The notes under the pieces were generated by a model. That model saw only the letters and a program-made list of their open reading frames with translations, did not search any database and was not told the origin of the DNA. Both the position numbers and the translations under genes were made by a program. Shown piece after piece: positions 46,432-54,461 of a stretch of DNA of 64,000 bases (positions are counted from its first letter, which is position 1; every line of letters starts with the position of its first letter). The stretch spans positions 868,001 through 932,000 of the forward strand of contig NZ_CP020946.1 in NCBI RefSeq assembly GCF_002208115.1. Reading direction: 5' to 3'. The DNA is from Bdellovibrio bacteriovorus. GTDB taxonomy: Bacteria > Bdellovibrionota > Bdellovibrionia > Bdellovibrionales > Bdellovibrionaceae.

Positions 46432-46869
46432 ATGAGCTTGCTTAAAACATTGGCACCTAAGGCAGGATCCAAGCATGCTCCAAAAAGAATCGGTCGTGGT
46501 ATCGGTTCTGGCATGGGCGGCACTTCTACCAAAGGTCACAAGGGTCAATTGGCTCGCACAGGCGGGACAGTGCGTCGTGGCTTCGAGGGTGGTCAAACAC
46601 CTATGCACCGTCGTCTTCCTAAGTTTGGTTTCAGCAACGTAGCTTTCGCAAACAACTTTGAGATTGTAAACGTTGGCCAACTTGCTAAATTTTCTGGAGA
46701 AGTCACTCCTGAATCTCTACACGCTGCTGGACTTATTTCCAAAGGCGCTGTTAAGATTTTGGGAAATGGCGAGCTTAAAACAGCTTTGACTGTAAAAGCT
46801 CATAAATTCTCAGAAAGCGCTAAGAAAGCTATTGAAGCTGCTGGCGGCAAAGTCGAGGTAATTAAGTAG
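46432..46869 (+). CDS. rplO: 50S ribosomal protein L15
   Basis: Late-assembly 50S protein. 145 aa (E. coli 144) with [43 protein letters not shown] and the C-terminal [20 protein letters not shown]. Its last base is the first base of the secY start. Confidence 0.97.
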   Translation: MSLLKTLAPKAGSKHAPKRIGRGIGSGMGGTSTKGHKGQLARTGGTVRRGFEGGQTPMHRRLPKFGFSNVAFANNFEIVNVGQLAKFSGEVTPESLHAAGLISKGAVKILGNGELKTALTVKAHKFSESAKKAIEAAGGKVEVIK

Positions 46870-48197
46870 TGTCTGCAATTGAGAGCATCGCAAAAAATTC
46901 TGATCTTCGTAAGCGCATCTTGTTCACATTGGCCCTTTTGGCCATCTACAGAATTGGTGTACACGTTCCGACTCCTGGAGTAGACGGATCTGCGGTGCTC
47001 TCTTTTTTCCAGGCTCAAAGCCGTGGAATTTTTGGCCTATTTAATACCTTCACAGGTGGAGCTCTTTCCCAGTTCAGTATCTTTGCACTGGGAATCATGC
47101 CTTACATCTCCTCTTCCATCATCTTCCAACTTTTGACTTCTGCGATCCCGTATCTGGAAGCTCTTAAGAAAGAAGGGGAGCAAGGTCGTCGTAAAATCAA
47201 CCAGTACACTCGTTATGCGACGGTGGCTTTGGCGATTATCCAAGGTTACGGTATCAGCACGTGGTTGATGAACTCCACAAGCCCGGATGGACATCCTTTG
47301 GTGATCGCTCCAACTGTGGCATTCCTTCCATTCCAAATCATGACTATCATCACATTGACAGCAGGTACCTGCTTTATCATGTGGTTGGGTGAGCAGATCA
47401 CAGAGCGTGGTATCGGTAACGGTACTTCACTGATCATCTTCACTGGTATCGCTGCTGCGATCCCTGGTGGTGCTCAACAGCTTTGGGAGCTTGTTCGCAC
47501 AGGCGAAATGCGTTTTGCATTGGTTCTTTTGTTGGTTGCCTTTATGGTGGCGATCATCGCAGCCGTTATCTATATGGAAGTGGCTCAGCGTAGAATCACA
47601 GTTCAGTACTCTCAAAGACAGGGCGGTGGCGGCATGCAATCCATGCAGACTCCGACCTCTCATCTTCCTATCAAACTTAATATCTCTGGTGTGATCCCGC
47701 CAATCTTCGCGAGCTCTTTGTTGATGTTCCCGGCGACAATGGCTCAATTCGTGAACACGCCTTGGTTGAAGGCCCTTCAGGATTCTTTGAATCCTTCCGG
47801 TACCATCTTCAACATCATGTTCGTGGCTTTGATTGTCTTCTTCTCCTTCTTCTACACAGAGATCGTATTCAATCCGAACGACGTGGCAGACAACCTGAAA
47901 AAATACGGTGGTTTCGTTCCTGGCGTTCGTGCTGGTAAATCCACTGCAGACTACATCCAAAGAGTTTTGGAGCGCGTAAACGTAGTAGGTTGTATCTACC
48001 TTTGTACTATTTGTATTCTTCCAGGCATCATGGTGAACCAGTTCAACGTTCCGTTCCACTTTGGTGGTACTAGCTTGTTGATCTTGGTGGGTGTTGCTTT
48101 GGACACTGCTCAACAGATCCAGTCTCATATGATCACTCAGAAATATGAGGGCTTCCTTAAGGGTGCTAAGATCCGTAGCAGAAGGGTTCAGTTCTAA
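46869..48197 (+). CDS. secY: Preprotein translocase subunit SecY
   Basis: Channel subunit of the Sec translocon, with ten predicted membrane helices. 442 aa (E. coli 443). Signatures [45 protein letters not shown] and the C-terminal [22 protein letters not shown] start overlaps the rplO stop by one base and the stop overlaps the adk start by one base. Confidence 0.97.
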   Translation: MSAIESIAKNSDLRKRILFTLALLAIYRIGVHVPTPGVDGSAVLSFFQAQSRGIFGLFNTFTGGALSQFSIFALGIMPYISSSIIFQLLTSAIPYLEALKKEGEQGRRKINQYTRYATVALAIIQGYGISTWLMNSTSPDGHPLVIAPTVAFLPFQIMTIITLTAGTCFIMWLGEQITERGIGNGTSLIIFTGIAAAIPGGAQQLWELVRTGEMRFALVLLLVAFMVAIIAAVIYMEVAQRRITVQYSQRQGGGGMQSMQTPTSHLPIKLNISGVIPPIFASSLLMFPATMAQFVNTPWLKALQDSLNPSGTIFNIMFVALIVFFSFFYTEIVFNPNDVADNLKKYGGFVPGVRAGKSTADYIQRVLERVNVVGCIYLCTICILPGIMVNQFNVPFHFGGTSLLILVGVALDTAQQIQSHMITQKYEGFLKGAKIRSRRVQF

Positions 48198-48832
48198 TGA
48201 ACTTGATCCTGTTTGGTGCCCCGGGGGCCGGTAAAGGTACGCAGTCTGAGCTTTTGATTAAACGCCAGGGAATGACACAGATCAGCACTGGCGATCTATT
48301 CAGAGCAGCCATTAAAGGGCAGACGGACCTCGGCAAAAAAGCCCAGGAATTTATGGATAAAGGTCAGCTAGTGCCAGATAGCATCGTTATCGGCATGGTT
48401 GAAGAAGTTCTCCAAAAAGGCATCCAAAACTTTATTTTAGATGGTTTCCCTAGAACTGTGGCTCAGGCCCAGGCTCTAGATGAATTACTTGTAAAAATGA
48501 ATCTATCCATCGGGAAGGCGATCTTCCTTGAAGTTCCCATGAGAATCCTGATGGACAGGCTGACTGGCAGACGCGTTTGTAAAAATTGCGGCGCTGTCTA
48601 TCATATAGTCAGTAAGCCCTCCAAAGTAGAGGGCAAATGTGATTTGTGCGGTGGTGAGGTCATTCAACGGAATGATGACAAGGCAGAGGTTATTGAGACC
48701 CGCCTGAAGACTTATGAAGAGTTCACAAGCCCCCTAAAAGAGTTTTATAAAAAATCAGGCAAATATACTGAAGTGGACGGAAATAGGGACACCGAAGAAG
48801 TCTATAAAGAGATCGAAAAAATAATAAAATAG
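48197..48832 (+). CDS. adk: Adenylate kinase, zinc-lid type
   Basis: Interconverts ATP + AMP and 2 ADP. 211 aa. P-loop GAPGAGKGT at residues 7-15, [19 protein letters not shown], and a long LID. The LID carries four Cys (128, 131, 148, 151 in VCKNC and CDLCG), the zinc-binding arrangement of Gram-positive adenylate kinases and some others. Last gene of the spc unit here; the usual map and infA do not follow. Confidence 0.96.
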   Translation: MNLILFGAPGAGKGTQSELLIKRQGMTQISTGDLFRAAIKGQTDLGKKAQEFMDKGQLVPDSIVIGMVEEVLQKGIQNFILDGFPRTVAQAQALDELLVKMNLSIGKAIFLEVPMRILMDRLTGRRVCKNCGAVYHIVSKPSKVEGKCDLCGGEVIQRNDDKAEVIETRLKTYEEFTSPLKEFYKKSGKYTEVDGNRDTEEVYKEIEKIIK

Positions 48833-48903
48833 ACGGCTGTATTATTTTTATCTCTAGACTTTGTGTTTTTTCGGTGTTAGCGTGCCGGACCGCATTCGTG
48901 TTT

Positions 48904-48945
48904 TTGCTGGAATTTTCACTTTTTAATAAAAGTGGAAACTATAAG
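48904..48945 (+). promoter_or_regulatory. Candidate promoter of the alpha operon
   Basis: TTGCTG (48904-48909), 17-base spacer, TAAAAG (48927-48932). A second -10-like TATAAG lies at 48940-48945. The 129-base gap after adk fits a promoter for rpmJ-rpsM-rpsK-rpsD-rpoA. Confidence 0.35.
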
Positions 48946-48961
48946 CGTATGGGAAGACATT

Positions 48962-49075
48962 ATGAAAGTAAGACCATCAGTTAAGGCTATCTGTAACAAG
49001 TGTAAAGTTATTAAAAGAAAAGGCGTTATTCGCGTTATCTGCGAGAACCCTAAACATAAGCAAAGGCAGGGTTAA
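48962..49075 (+). CDS. rpmJ: 50S ribosomal protein L36 (zinc type)
   Basis: A 37-aa protein starting [19 protein letters not shown]. Cys11, Cys14, Cys27 and His32 form the C-C-C-H zinc site seen in the zinc-binding L36 form. It lies two bases ahead of rpsM. Too short for many gene finders. Confidence 0.95.
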
Positions 49076-49077
49076 TC

Positions 49078-49452
49078 ATGGCACGTATCCTTGGTGTCGA
49101 CTTACCTAGAAATAAGCGCGTTGAAATCGCATTGACTTATATTTACGGCATCGGCCGTCCTCGTGCTGCTATGATCTGCAAGCAAGTTGGTATTCCTTCT
49201 GAACTAAGAACTGAAGGACTGACTGACGAGCACATTGCTAAAATCCGTAGCATCGTTGAAGCTAACTTCAAAGTAGAAGGTGACTTGCGCCGTGAAATCG
49301 GTCAGTCCATCAAACGTTTGATGGATCTGAACTGCTTCCGTGGTATCCGCCACCGTAAAGGCTTGCCTGTTCGTGGTCAGAACACTCGTTCTAACGCACG
49401 TACTCGCAAAGGTCCTAAGAAGACGGTAGCTAACAAGAAAAAAGCCGTATAA
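49078..49452 (+). CDS. rpsM: 30S ribosomal protein S13
   Basis: 30S head protein contacting P-site tRNA and 50S. 124 aa (E. coli 118) with [57 protein letters not shown] segment and a Lys-rich C-terminal tail. Confidence 0.97.
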
Positions 49453-49466
49453 TTGAGGTTGCGTAA

Positions 49467-49859
49467 ATGAACACTGATAAAAAAGCTGTTACAAAGAAAA
49501 AAGTAAAAAGAAACGTTCCTCAAGGGAACTGCTATATCCAAGCTGGGTTCGGTAACGTTATCGTAACGATGACTGATCCAACCGGTGCTACCGTGTCCTG
49601 GTCCTCTGCAGGTCACCTCGGTTTCAAAGGAAGCCGTAAAGGTACTCCATTTGCAGCTCAAGTCGCGGCAGAAGACGCTGCAAAGAAAGCTATGGAAGCA
49701 GGCATGAAATCTGTGGACGTTTACTTGAAAGGACCAGGCGCTGGTCGTGAGCCTGCAATTCGTGCATTGGCTGCTACTGGAATGAGAATCTTGTCTCTTA
49801 AAGACGTGACTCCAGTTCCTCACAACGGTTGCCGTCCACCTAAGCGTAGAAGAATCTAA
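49467..49859 (+). CDS. rpsK: 30S ribosomal protein S11
   Basis: Platform protein near the Shine-Dalgarno helix. 130 aa (E. coli 129) with [15 protein letters not shown] [30 protein letters not shown] and the C-terminal [17 protein letters not shown]. Confidence 0.97.
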   Translation: MNTDKKAVTKKKVKRNVPQGNCYIQAGFGNVIVTMTDPTGATVSWSSAGHLGFKGSRKGTPFAAQVAAEDAAKKAMEAGMKSVDVYLKGPGAGREPAIRALAATGMRILSLKDVTPVPHNGCRPPKRRRI

Positions 49860-49869
49860 GGAGTATATC

Positions 49870-50496
49870 GTGAGCTGCATTAACGAAAGCGTTTGTAAGC
49901 TTTGCCGTCGCGAAAACGTGAAACTTTTCTTGAAGGGTGACCGTTGTTACACAGATAAGTGTTCTTTCGAAAGAAGACCTTATCCTCCAGGACAACATGG
50001 TCAATCTCGTTTGAAGTTCTCTGAATTTGCGCTTCAATTGCGTGAAAAACAGAAAGCCAAGAGATACTATGGCGTTTCTGAGAAACAATTTGTGAAATAT
50101 GTTGGAGAAGCCAACCGTGCAAAAGAATTGACCGGTCATGCGCTTCTGAAATTCCTCGAGACTCGCCTTGATAACGTTGTGTACACTTTGGGGTACGCAA
50201 ATTCTCGTCGCGAAGCAAGACAGCTTGTTAAGCACAACCATTTCCTGTTGAATGGTAAAAGAGCTAACATCCCAAGCATTCTTGTGAATAAAGGCGATGT
50301 TATTCAAGTTGCTGAATCAAGCCGCGAAATGGCTAAGATCCAGTCTGCTATCCAGGCGGTAGCTAGACGCTCTGTGCCAGCATGGCTTGAAGCCGATCAT
50401 GCTAAGTTCACTGGAACTGTTAAAGATCTTCCGAATCGTGAAGACGTAGCAGTTGCTGTTGAAGAGAACATGATCGTTGAATACTACTCAAGATAA
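49870..50496 (+). CDS. rpsD: 30S ribosomal protein S4 (zinc type)
   Basis: Primary 16S-binding protein and, in E. coli, repressor of the alpha operon. 208 aa, GTG start at 49870 with AAGGAG upstream. Cys9, Cys12, Cys26 and Cys31 form the zinc knuckle found in Thermus-type S4 and absent from E. coli S4. The S4 RNA-binding domain follows with [30 protein letters not shown] motif. Confidence 0.97.
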   Translation: MSCINESVCKLCRRENVKLFLKGDRCYTDKCSFERRPYPPGQHGQSRLKFSEFALQLREKQKAKRYYGVSEKQFVKYVGEANRAKELTGHALLKFLETRLDNVVYTLGYANSRREARQLVKHNHFLLNGKRANIPSILVNKGDVIQVAESSREMAKIQSAIQAVARRSVPAWLEADHAKFTGTVKDLPNREDVAVAVEENMIVEYYSR

Positions 50497-50516
50497 TTTT
50501 ACCTCTCGGGGGAGCT

Positions 50517-51548
50517 ATGCAAGAGCACTATTATAAGTTTTGGAGAGAAATGATCAAACCAAAGGGATTTGAGGTTGATCGTGATTCTCTTCGTGATGAC
50601 TACGCTAAATTCATTATCCGTCCCCTTGAAAGAGGGTTTGGCGTTACCTTGGGTAACTCCCTAAGAAGAATTCTTCTTAGCTCCATGATGGGTTCTGCAA
50701 TTACAGCTGTTAAGTTCGAAGGCGTATTGCACGAGTTCACTACGATCCCAGATGTTCTTGAGGACGTCACTGACATCATCCTGAACCTCAAAGAAGTGCG
50801 CTTTAAACAGTACACTGCAGATTCTTTGACTTTGAAGATCTCCAAAAAAGGTCCAGGCAAAGTAACTGCAGCGGACATCCAAACTACCGATAAGATCGAG
50901 GTTTTGAACCCAGATCTTCCAATCGCTACTTTGGGCGCGAACGCAAACTTCAACGCGGAAATCGTTGTAAGTTTCGGTCGTGGTTATGTACCAGTTGAAA
51001 ACAGAGAAACTGATCTGCCAGTTGGCTTTATCGGCGTTGACGCTCTTTACAGCCCAATCAGAAAAGTGAACTACAATGTTTCCAATGCGCGTGTTGGTCA
51101 AAGAACTGACTACGATGCATTGACTCTTGAAGTTTGGACAGACGGTTCTTTGAAGCCAGAAGAAGCAGTAGCTCTTTCTTCCAAAATCATGAAAGAACAA
51201 CTGCAAATCTTCCTGACTTTCGACGAGACTATGGAGCCTGCAGAAGAAGCACGCGAGCTTGGTTCTCCAACTCTGAACGAGAACTTGTTCCGTTCTGTTG
51301 ACGACCTTGAGCTTTCTGTTCGTTCTGCGAACTGCTTGAAGAACGCTAACATCCGCTACATCGGCGAGTTGGTAGTACGTTCTGAAGCTGAAATGCTTAA
51401 GACCAAAAACTTCGGCCGTAAATCTTTGAATGAAATCAAAGAAATCCTGGGCGAAATGGGATTGGGTCTTGGCATGAAGATCGAAGGCTGGCCACCGGCT
51501 GGTTGGGATCCAAGTCAACCTCCTCAAAAGAGAGAGACTCAACAGTAA
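50517..51548 (+). CDS. rpoA: RNA polymerase alpha subunit RpoA
   Basis: Assembly platform of RNA polymerase and target of activators. 343 aa (E. coli 329). N-terminal domain with [24 protein letters not shown]-terminal DNA-binding domain with [18 protein letters not shown] and [14 protein letters not shown]. Start ATG 50517 follows GGGGGAG. The N-terminus has a ~15-residue extension before KPKGFEVD. Separated from rplQ by an unusually long spacer. Confidence 0.97.
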   Translation: MQEHYYKFWREMIKPKGFEVDRDSLRDDYAKFIIRPLERGFGVTLGNSLRRILLSSMMGSAITAVKFEGVLHEFTTIPDVLEDVTDIILNLKEVRFKQYTADSLTLKISKKGPGKVTAADIQTTDKIEVLNPDLPIATLGANANFNAEIVVSFGRGYVPVENRETDLPVGFIGVDALYSPIRKVNYNVSNARVGQRTDYDALTLEVWTDGSLKPEEAVALSSKIMKEQLQIFLTFDETMEPAEEARELGSPTLNENLFRSVDDLELSVRSANCLKNANIRYIGELVVRSEAEMLKTKNFGRKSLNEIKEILGEMGLGLGMKIEGWPPAGWDPSQPPQKRETQQ

Positions 51549-51702
51549 TCTAAAATAGACACCAAGAACGGTGTTTGAACACGCGGCCCTGCGGGGCTGC
51601 GAGGGCACGGAGCCCTGAAAAGTAACACTCTAACCAAATAAACCCAGAGTGTTCTATCGTGCTGATACCTGATACGGTCAGCCCGTTTAACCGGAGAATA
51701 AA
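51549..51702 (+). promoter_or_regulatory. Structured spacer between rpoA and rplQ
   Basis: No gene. It holds consecutive hairpins: ACACC/GGTGT (51559-51574), GCGGCCC/GGGGCTGC (51583-51600), AGGGC/GCCCT (51602-51616), AACACTCT/AGAGTGTT (51624-51653) and GCTGA/TCAGC (51661-51682). rplQ has its own CCGGAGA ribosome site. It may be a processing or attenuation region that sets the L17-to-alpha ratio. Confidence 0.45.
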
Positions 51703-52248
51703 ATGAGTTCACACAGAAGAAGAGTAAAACATTTCGATCGTAAATCTGGCCCAAGAAAAGCTTTGTTGAGAGGTCTTGTGACTTCTTTGATCGAGCACGG
51801 CCGTATCACTACAACTGTTGACCGTGCTAAAGAAGTACGTCGCCACGTTGAAAAAGCGATCACTTTGGGTAAAAAAGGTGACTTGGCTACAACTCGTTTG
51901 TTGCTTTCTCGTTACCCTAACAAAGAAGCGGTTGCTACAATCGTTAAGGATCTTGCTCCACGTTTCAAAACACGTCCTGGTGGTTACACTCGTATCATCA
52001 AGATCGGTCGTCGCCCAGGTGACACTGCTGAAATGGCATTCCTTGAGTTCGTAGACTACGATTTCGAAGCTAAAACAGCTGACACTGCAGAGAAATCTGA
52101 AAAGTCCGCTAAAACTGCGAAAGCTACAAAAGCTCCAGCTAAAAAAGCTGCTGCAAAAAAAGCTTCCACTAAAGCAGTAGCAGCGAAGAAAAAAGCTGTT
52201 AAAAAGACTCAGAAGAAAGACAGAGCAGCATCTGCAGCTCGCGCTTAA
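51703..52248 (+). CDS. rplQ: 50S ribosomal protein L17 with Lys/Ala-rich tail
   Basis: 50S protein near the tunnel exit. Residues 1 to about 125 are a normal L17 (SSHRRRVKHFDRKSGPRKALLRGL, RVDRAKE-like TVDRAKEVRR, TRIIKIGRRPGDTAEMAFLEFVD). A tail of about 55 residues follows, built of Lys, Ala and Thr (TAKATKAPAKKAAAKKAST and similar), resembling histone-H1-like or AlgP tails. 181 aa against ~120-127 in most bacteria. Confidence 0.95.
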   Translation: MSSHRRRVKHFDRKSGPRKALLRGLVTSLIEHGRITTTVDRAKEVRRHVEKAITLGKKGDLATTRLLLSRYPNKEAVATIVKDLAPRFKTRPGGYTRIIKIGRRPGDTAEMAFLEFVDYDFEAKTADTAEKSEKSAKTAKATKAPAKKAAAKKASTKAVAAKKKAVKKTQKKDRAASAARA

Positions 52249-52272
52249 TTCCGGGATCTGATTAAGATCTTC

Positions 52273-52307
52273 AAAAAAAGGCTCAAGGAAACTTGGGCCT
52301 TTTTTAT
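52273..52307 (+). terminator. Terminator after rplQ
   Basis: AAAAAGGCTCAAG-GAAA-CTTGGGCCTTTTTT: strong stem, GNRA loop and T run. Ends the ribosomal super-cluster. Confidence 0.9.
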
Positions 52308-52456
52308 TTTCAGCAACCTTCGTTTTATCCTTCAGAACTCTCGGACCTCTCACTGGCTTTGCGAACCGCTCTCGCTATTTATCACCAGTGCGTCTTGCCA
52401 TCCCGGACGACAATCTTTACCTTGGATACTCAGTTCCTTGCTGGAAGGGGAGTCCC

Positions 52457-53029
52457 ATGAAACAACACCTTAAAGCCTTCGGTATCGTCTTTATTCTGGC
52501 AGCAGCCGGTTTGTGGGCCTACACCCAGTTCTTTGCCAGCAAGCTGAACCAAACCACCTCAGATTACGCCACGATTGAAGCCATGGAAAAAGAAGGCGTT
52601 CCTAACTTTGTGACCAAGGATCTGGACGGAAAGGCTGTCGAGCTTGAAGCCTTTAAGGGTAAAGTGGTTATTCTGAACTTCTGGGCGTCCTGGTGCGGAC
52701 CTTGTATCGAGGAAGTCCCTTCCCTGGTCAAGCTGATCAAGGAATTCAAAGGCGACGTACAACTTATCGCAGTTTCTGGTGACAGCAGTCGTAATGACAT
52801 CGATGTCTTTATGAAGTCCTTCCCCGAAATGAAGGGCGCTAATATCCATATCGTCTATGATGAAGACCGCTCTTTGATGAAACGGTTCCAGGTGGCGCGC
52901 CTGCCGGAATCCCTGGTGCTGGGCACAGACCACAAGCTGGTTAAAAAAGTTGTGGGATCCATCGAGTGGTTCAATAAAGACTCGGTATCCTATATCCAGG
53001 GCTTATTAACGACGAAGCCTGCTCAGTAA
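52457..53029 (+). CDS. TlpA/ResA-like membrane-anchored thioredoxin
   Basis: A 190-aa protein: one N-terminal membrane helix (about residues 7-24), then a thioredoxin fold with FWASWCGPCIEE (active site Cys80-Cys83) and the cis-Pro in RLPES. Such proteins reduce disulfides in the periplasm, often for cytochrome c maturation or oxidative-stress protection. ATG 52457 has GGAAGGGGAG upstream; an in-frame start at 52388 would precede the hydrophobic anchor and lacks a ribosome site. No cytochrome-assembly genes are adjacent, so the client is unknown. Confidence 0.85.
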   Translation: MKQHLKAFGIVFILAAAGLWAYTQFFASKLNQTTSDYATIEAMEKEGVPNFVTKDLDGKAVELEAFKGKVVILNFWASWCGPCIEEVPSLVKLIKEFKGDVQLIAVSGDSSRNDIDVFMKSFPEMKGANIHIVYDEDRSLMKRFQVARLPESLVLGTDHKLVKKVVGSIEWFNKDSVSYIQGLLTTKPAQ

Positions 53030-53037
53030 GGGTAAAG

Positions 53038-53066
53038 TAAAAAGCCGCTCGAGAGAGCGGCTTTTG
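53038..53066. terminator. Terminator after the thioredoxin gene
   Basis: AAAAGCCGCTC-GAGA-GAGCGGCTTTT, a symmetrical stem with A and T tracts, usable from both strands between convergent genes. Confidence 0.85.
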
Positions 53067-53086
53067 TCGTTTAAAGGCTTGAAGAA

Positions 53087-53162
53087 GCGCGCGCAGACAG
53101 GTCTGCTTGCTTGGGCGCGCGCAAACAAGTTTGCTTGAGCGCGCGGCGACGTCGTCGCCTTG
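53087..53162. repeat. Array of three similar hairpins with covarying stems
   Basis: Three units follow one another: GCAGAC-AG-GTCTGC (53093-53106), GCAAAC-AA-GTTTGC (53121-53134) and GGCGAC-GTC-GTCGCC (53145-53159). Each stem is preceded by a GCGCGCG-type block and followed by a TTGCT/TTGAG linker. The stems differ between units but remain perfectly paired. The array ends directly at the stop codon of the minus-strand lipoprotein gene. Confidence 0.75.
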
Positions 53163-54263
53163 CTATGGAATCCCCTCTACGCAGTCGTATTGCAGGTCAA
53201 TCTTGGTTCCTTCGATCAACGCATAAGTGAATTTCAAAATGCTCTTCTCGACTTTGTAGTTCAGGATGTTCAAGCCGTCGATGCTGACCTTCAAGGTTTC
53301 CGGAACCGGTTCGCATTCCAAAGTCAGATTGGAAAGCGAGTTCACGATCTTGTCCTTGAACGTGTTCAAGTTGGCACTGTAGTCGGAATCACAGATGCTT
53401 CCCACGCCTCCATCGGTCAGTCTGGAGGCCTCTTCGTAGAAGTAGCCTGCGTGGCTTGGAGAAGTGTCTTTATCCTGTTCGGCCTCGCAAGCGGTGTCGC
53501 CGGGTTTCACGATGATCGAACTGAATGTGAAGCGCACATCCGGACCGAAGACATTTTTGGATTTAGCCACCAGATTGGCAGGCATGTCGGAAGCCTCCAT
53601 CGGTAACAGCACGCCGGCGGCATCATTTGCTTTCACACGGGAAGCCACGCCCCCCACAGAGCGCTCGTCCTCATCGGAAATCACGATCACAGAAATCGCG
53701 GCGCCCGGGCGATAGCATCCATGGGAACCTGCGGCTTCAAAATGGTCATGGGCGGCTTTGATTGCACGCTCATCCCCGGAGCTACCGCCCCCAATGGTCA
53801 GGGCATCAATCGTGGAATTAAAAATCGTATTCAGGTTGGCAGTCCCTTTTCTCAGGATATAGGCCGGAGACCCACCAGCGGGTGTATAGTTGGCCCAATT
53901 GTAGGGGGTGCCATAGACCAGGGAGCCGCCAGAAGAAACGCCTCTGGTGGTCGTCAGGCACATTTGCCAGTCGATATTGCTGGCATCCAGCGAGCTTACG
54001 AACGTGCCCATGCGGGCTGCGAGCTTTCTAAGCTCGGGAAGCATCGAATTGGAATCATCCAGCACAAACAGGAAGTCGACCTGTTTGTTGCCGTAAGCCA
54101 CGACCTCGCTGGTCGAGATGGTTTTGCTGGGAGTGGTCGGCGGAGTGACCGCGGTGGTGTCCTGCTCAGGGACCGGCGCAAAATTCATTTTCGCGCAACC
54201 CGCAGAGAGGGTTCCAATCACACAACCTAAAACTGCTAAATGTGTTTTGAACGATGCTTTCAT
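53163..54263 (-). CDS. Lipoprotein with von Willebrand factor A-like domain
   Basis: A 366-aa protein with a lipobox LSAGC (Cys23) and a Thr/Pro-rich linker, so it is lipid-anchored after export. A vWA fold follows: FLFVLDDSNSM supplies the DxSxS metal motif (Asp69, Ser71, Ser73), and VIVISDEDERS resembles the later Asp strand. The C-terminal ~80 residues (about PVPETLKVSIDGLN onward) look like a small beta domain. Such proteins often bind surface partners. Convergent with the thioredoxin gene. Bdellovibrio-type genomes carry several; function not known. Confidence 0.75.
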   Translation of the reverse strand: MKASFKTHLAVLGCVIGTLSAGCAKMNFAPVPEQDTTAVTPPTTPSKTISTSEVVAYGNKQVDFLFVLDDSNSMLPELRKLAARMGTFVSSLDASNIDWQMCLTTTRGVSSGGSLVYGTPYNWANYTPAGGSPAYILRKGTANLNTIFNSTIDALTIGGGSSGDERAIKAAHDHFEAAGSHGCYRPGAAISVIVISDEDERSVGGVASRVKANDAAGVLLPMEASDMPANLVAKSKNVFGPDVRFTFSSIIVKPGDTACEAEQDKDTSPSHAGYFYEEASRLTDGGVGSICDSDYSANLNTFKDKIVNSLSNLTLECEPVPETLKVSIDGLNILNYKVEKSILKFTYALIEGTKIDLQYDCVEGIP

Positions 54264-54407
54264 ACCTACCTCATCGTCAAGGCTAGCATGAAAGTAAATG
54301 CTTAAAACAGAGGCAAAGTGAAAAAGTGAGGAAAATTGATAAGTAAAAACAGTAAGTTACGAGTTACCGTCGAAGATCTTTACAGGACCATGCTGAAAAA
54401 TTAGACA

Positions 54408-54440
54408 AAAAAAGACACCCTTTTTAGGGGTGTCTTTTGC
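54408..54440. terminator. Bidirectional terminator
   Basis: AAAAGACACCC (54410-54420) pairs with GGGTGTCTTTT (54428-54438). It lies just after the stop of the minus-strand gene at 54462 and has A and T tracts on both sides. Confidence 0.8.
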
Positions 54441-54461
54441 GTTGTCAGAAAAGTTGAAATC

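Noticed and set aside
53087..53162. CRISPR-like array
   Set aside because: Only three units, each itself palindromic, with no non-repeated spacers of constant length and no cas genes. Better described as a hairpin array.
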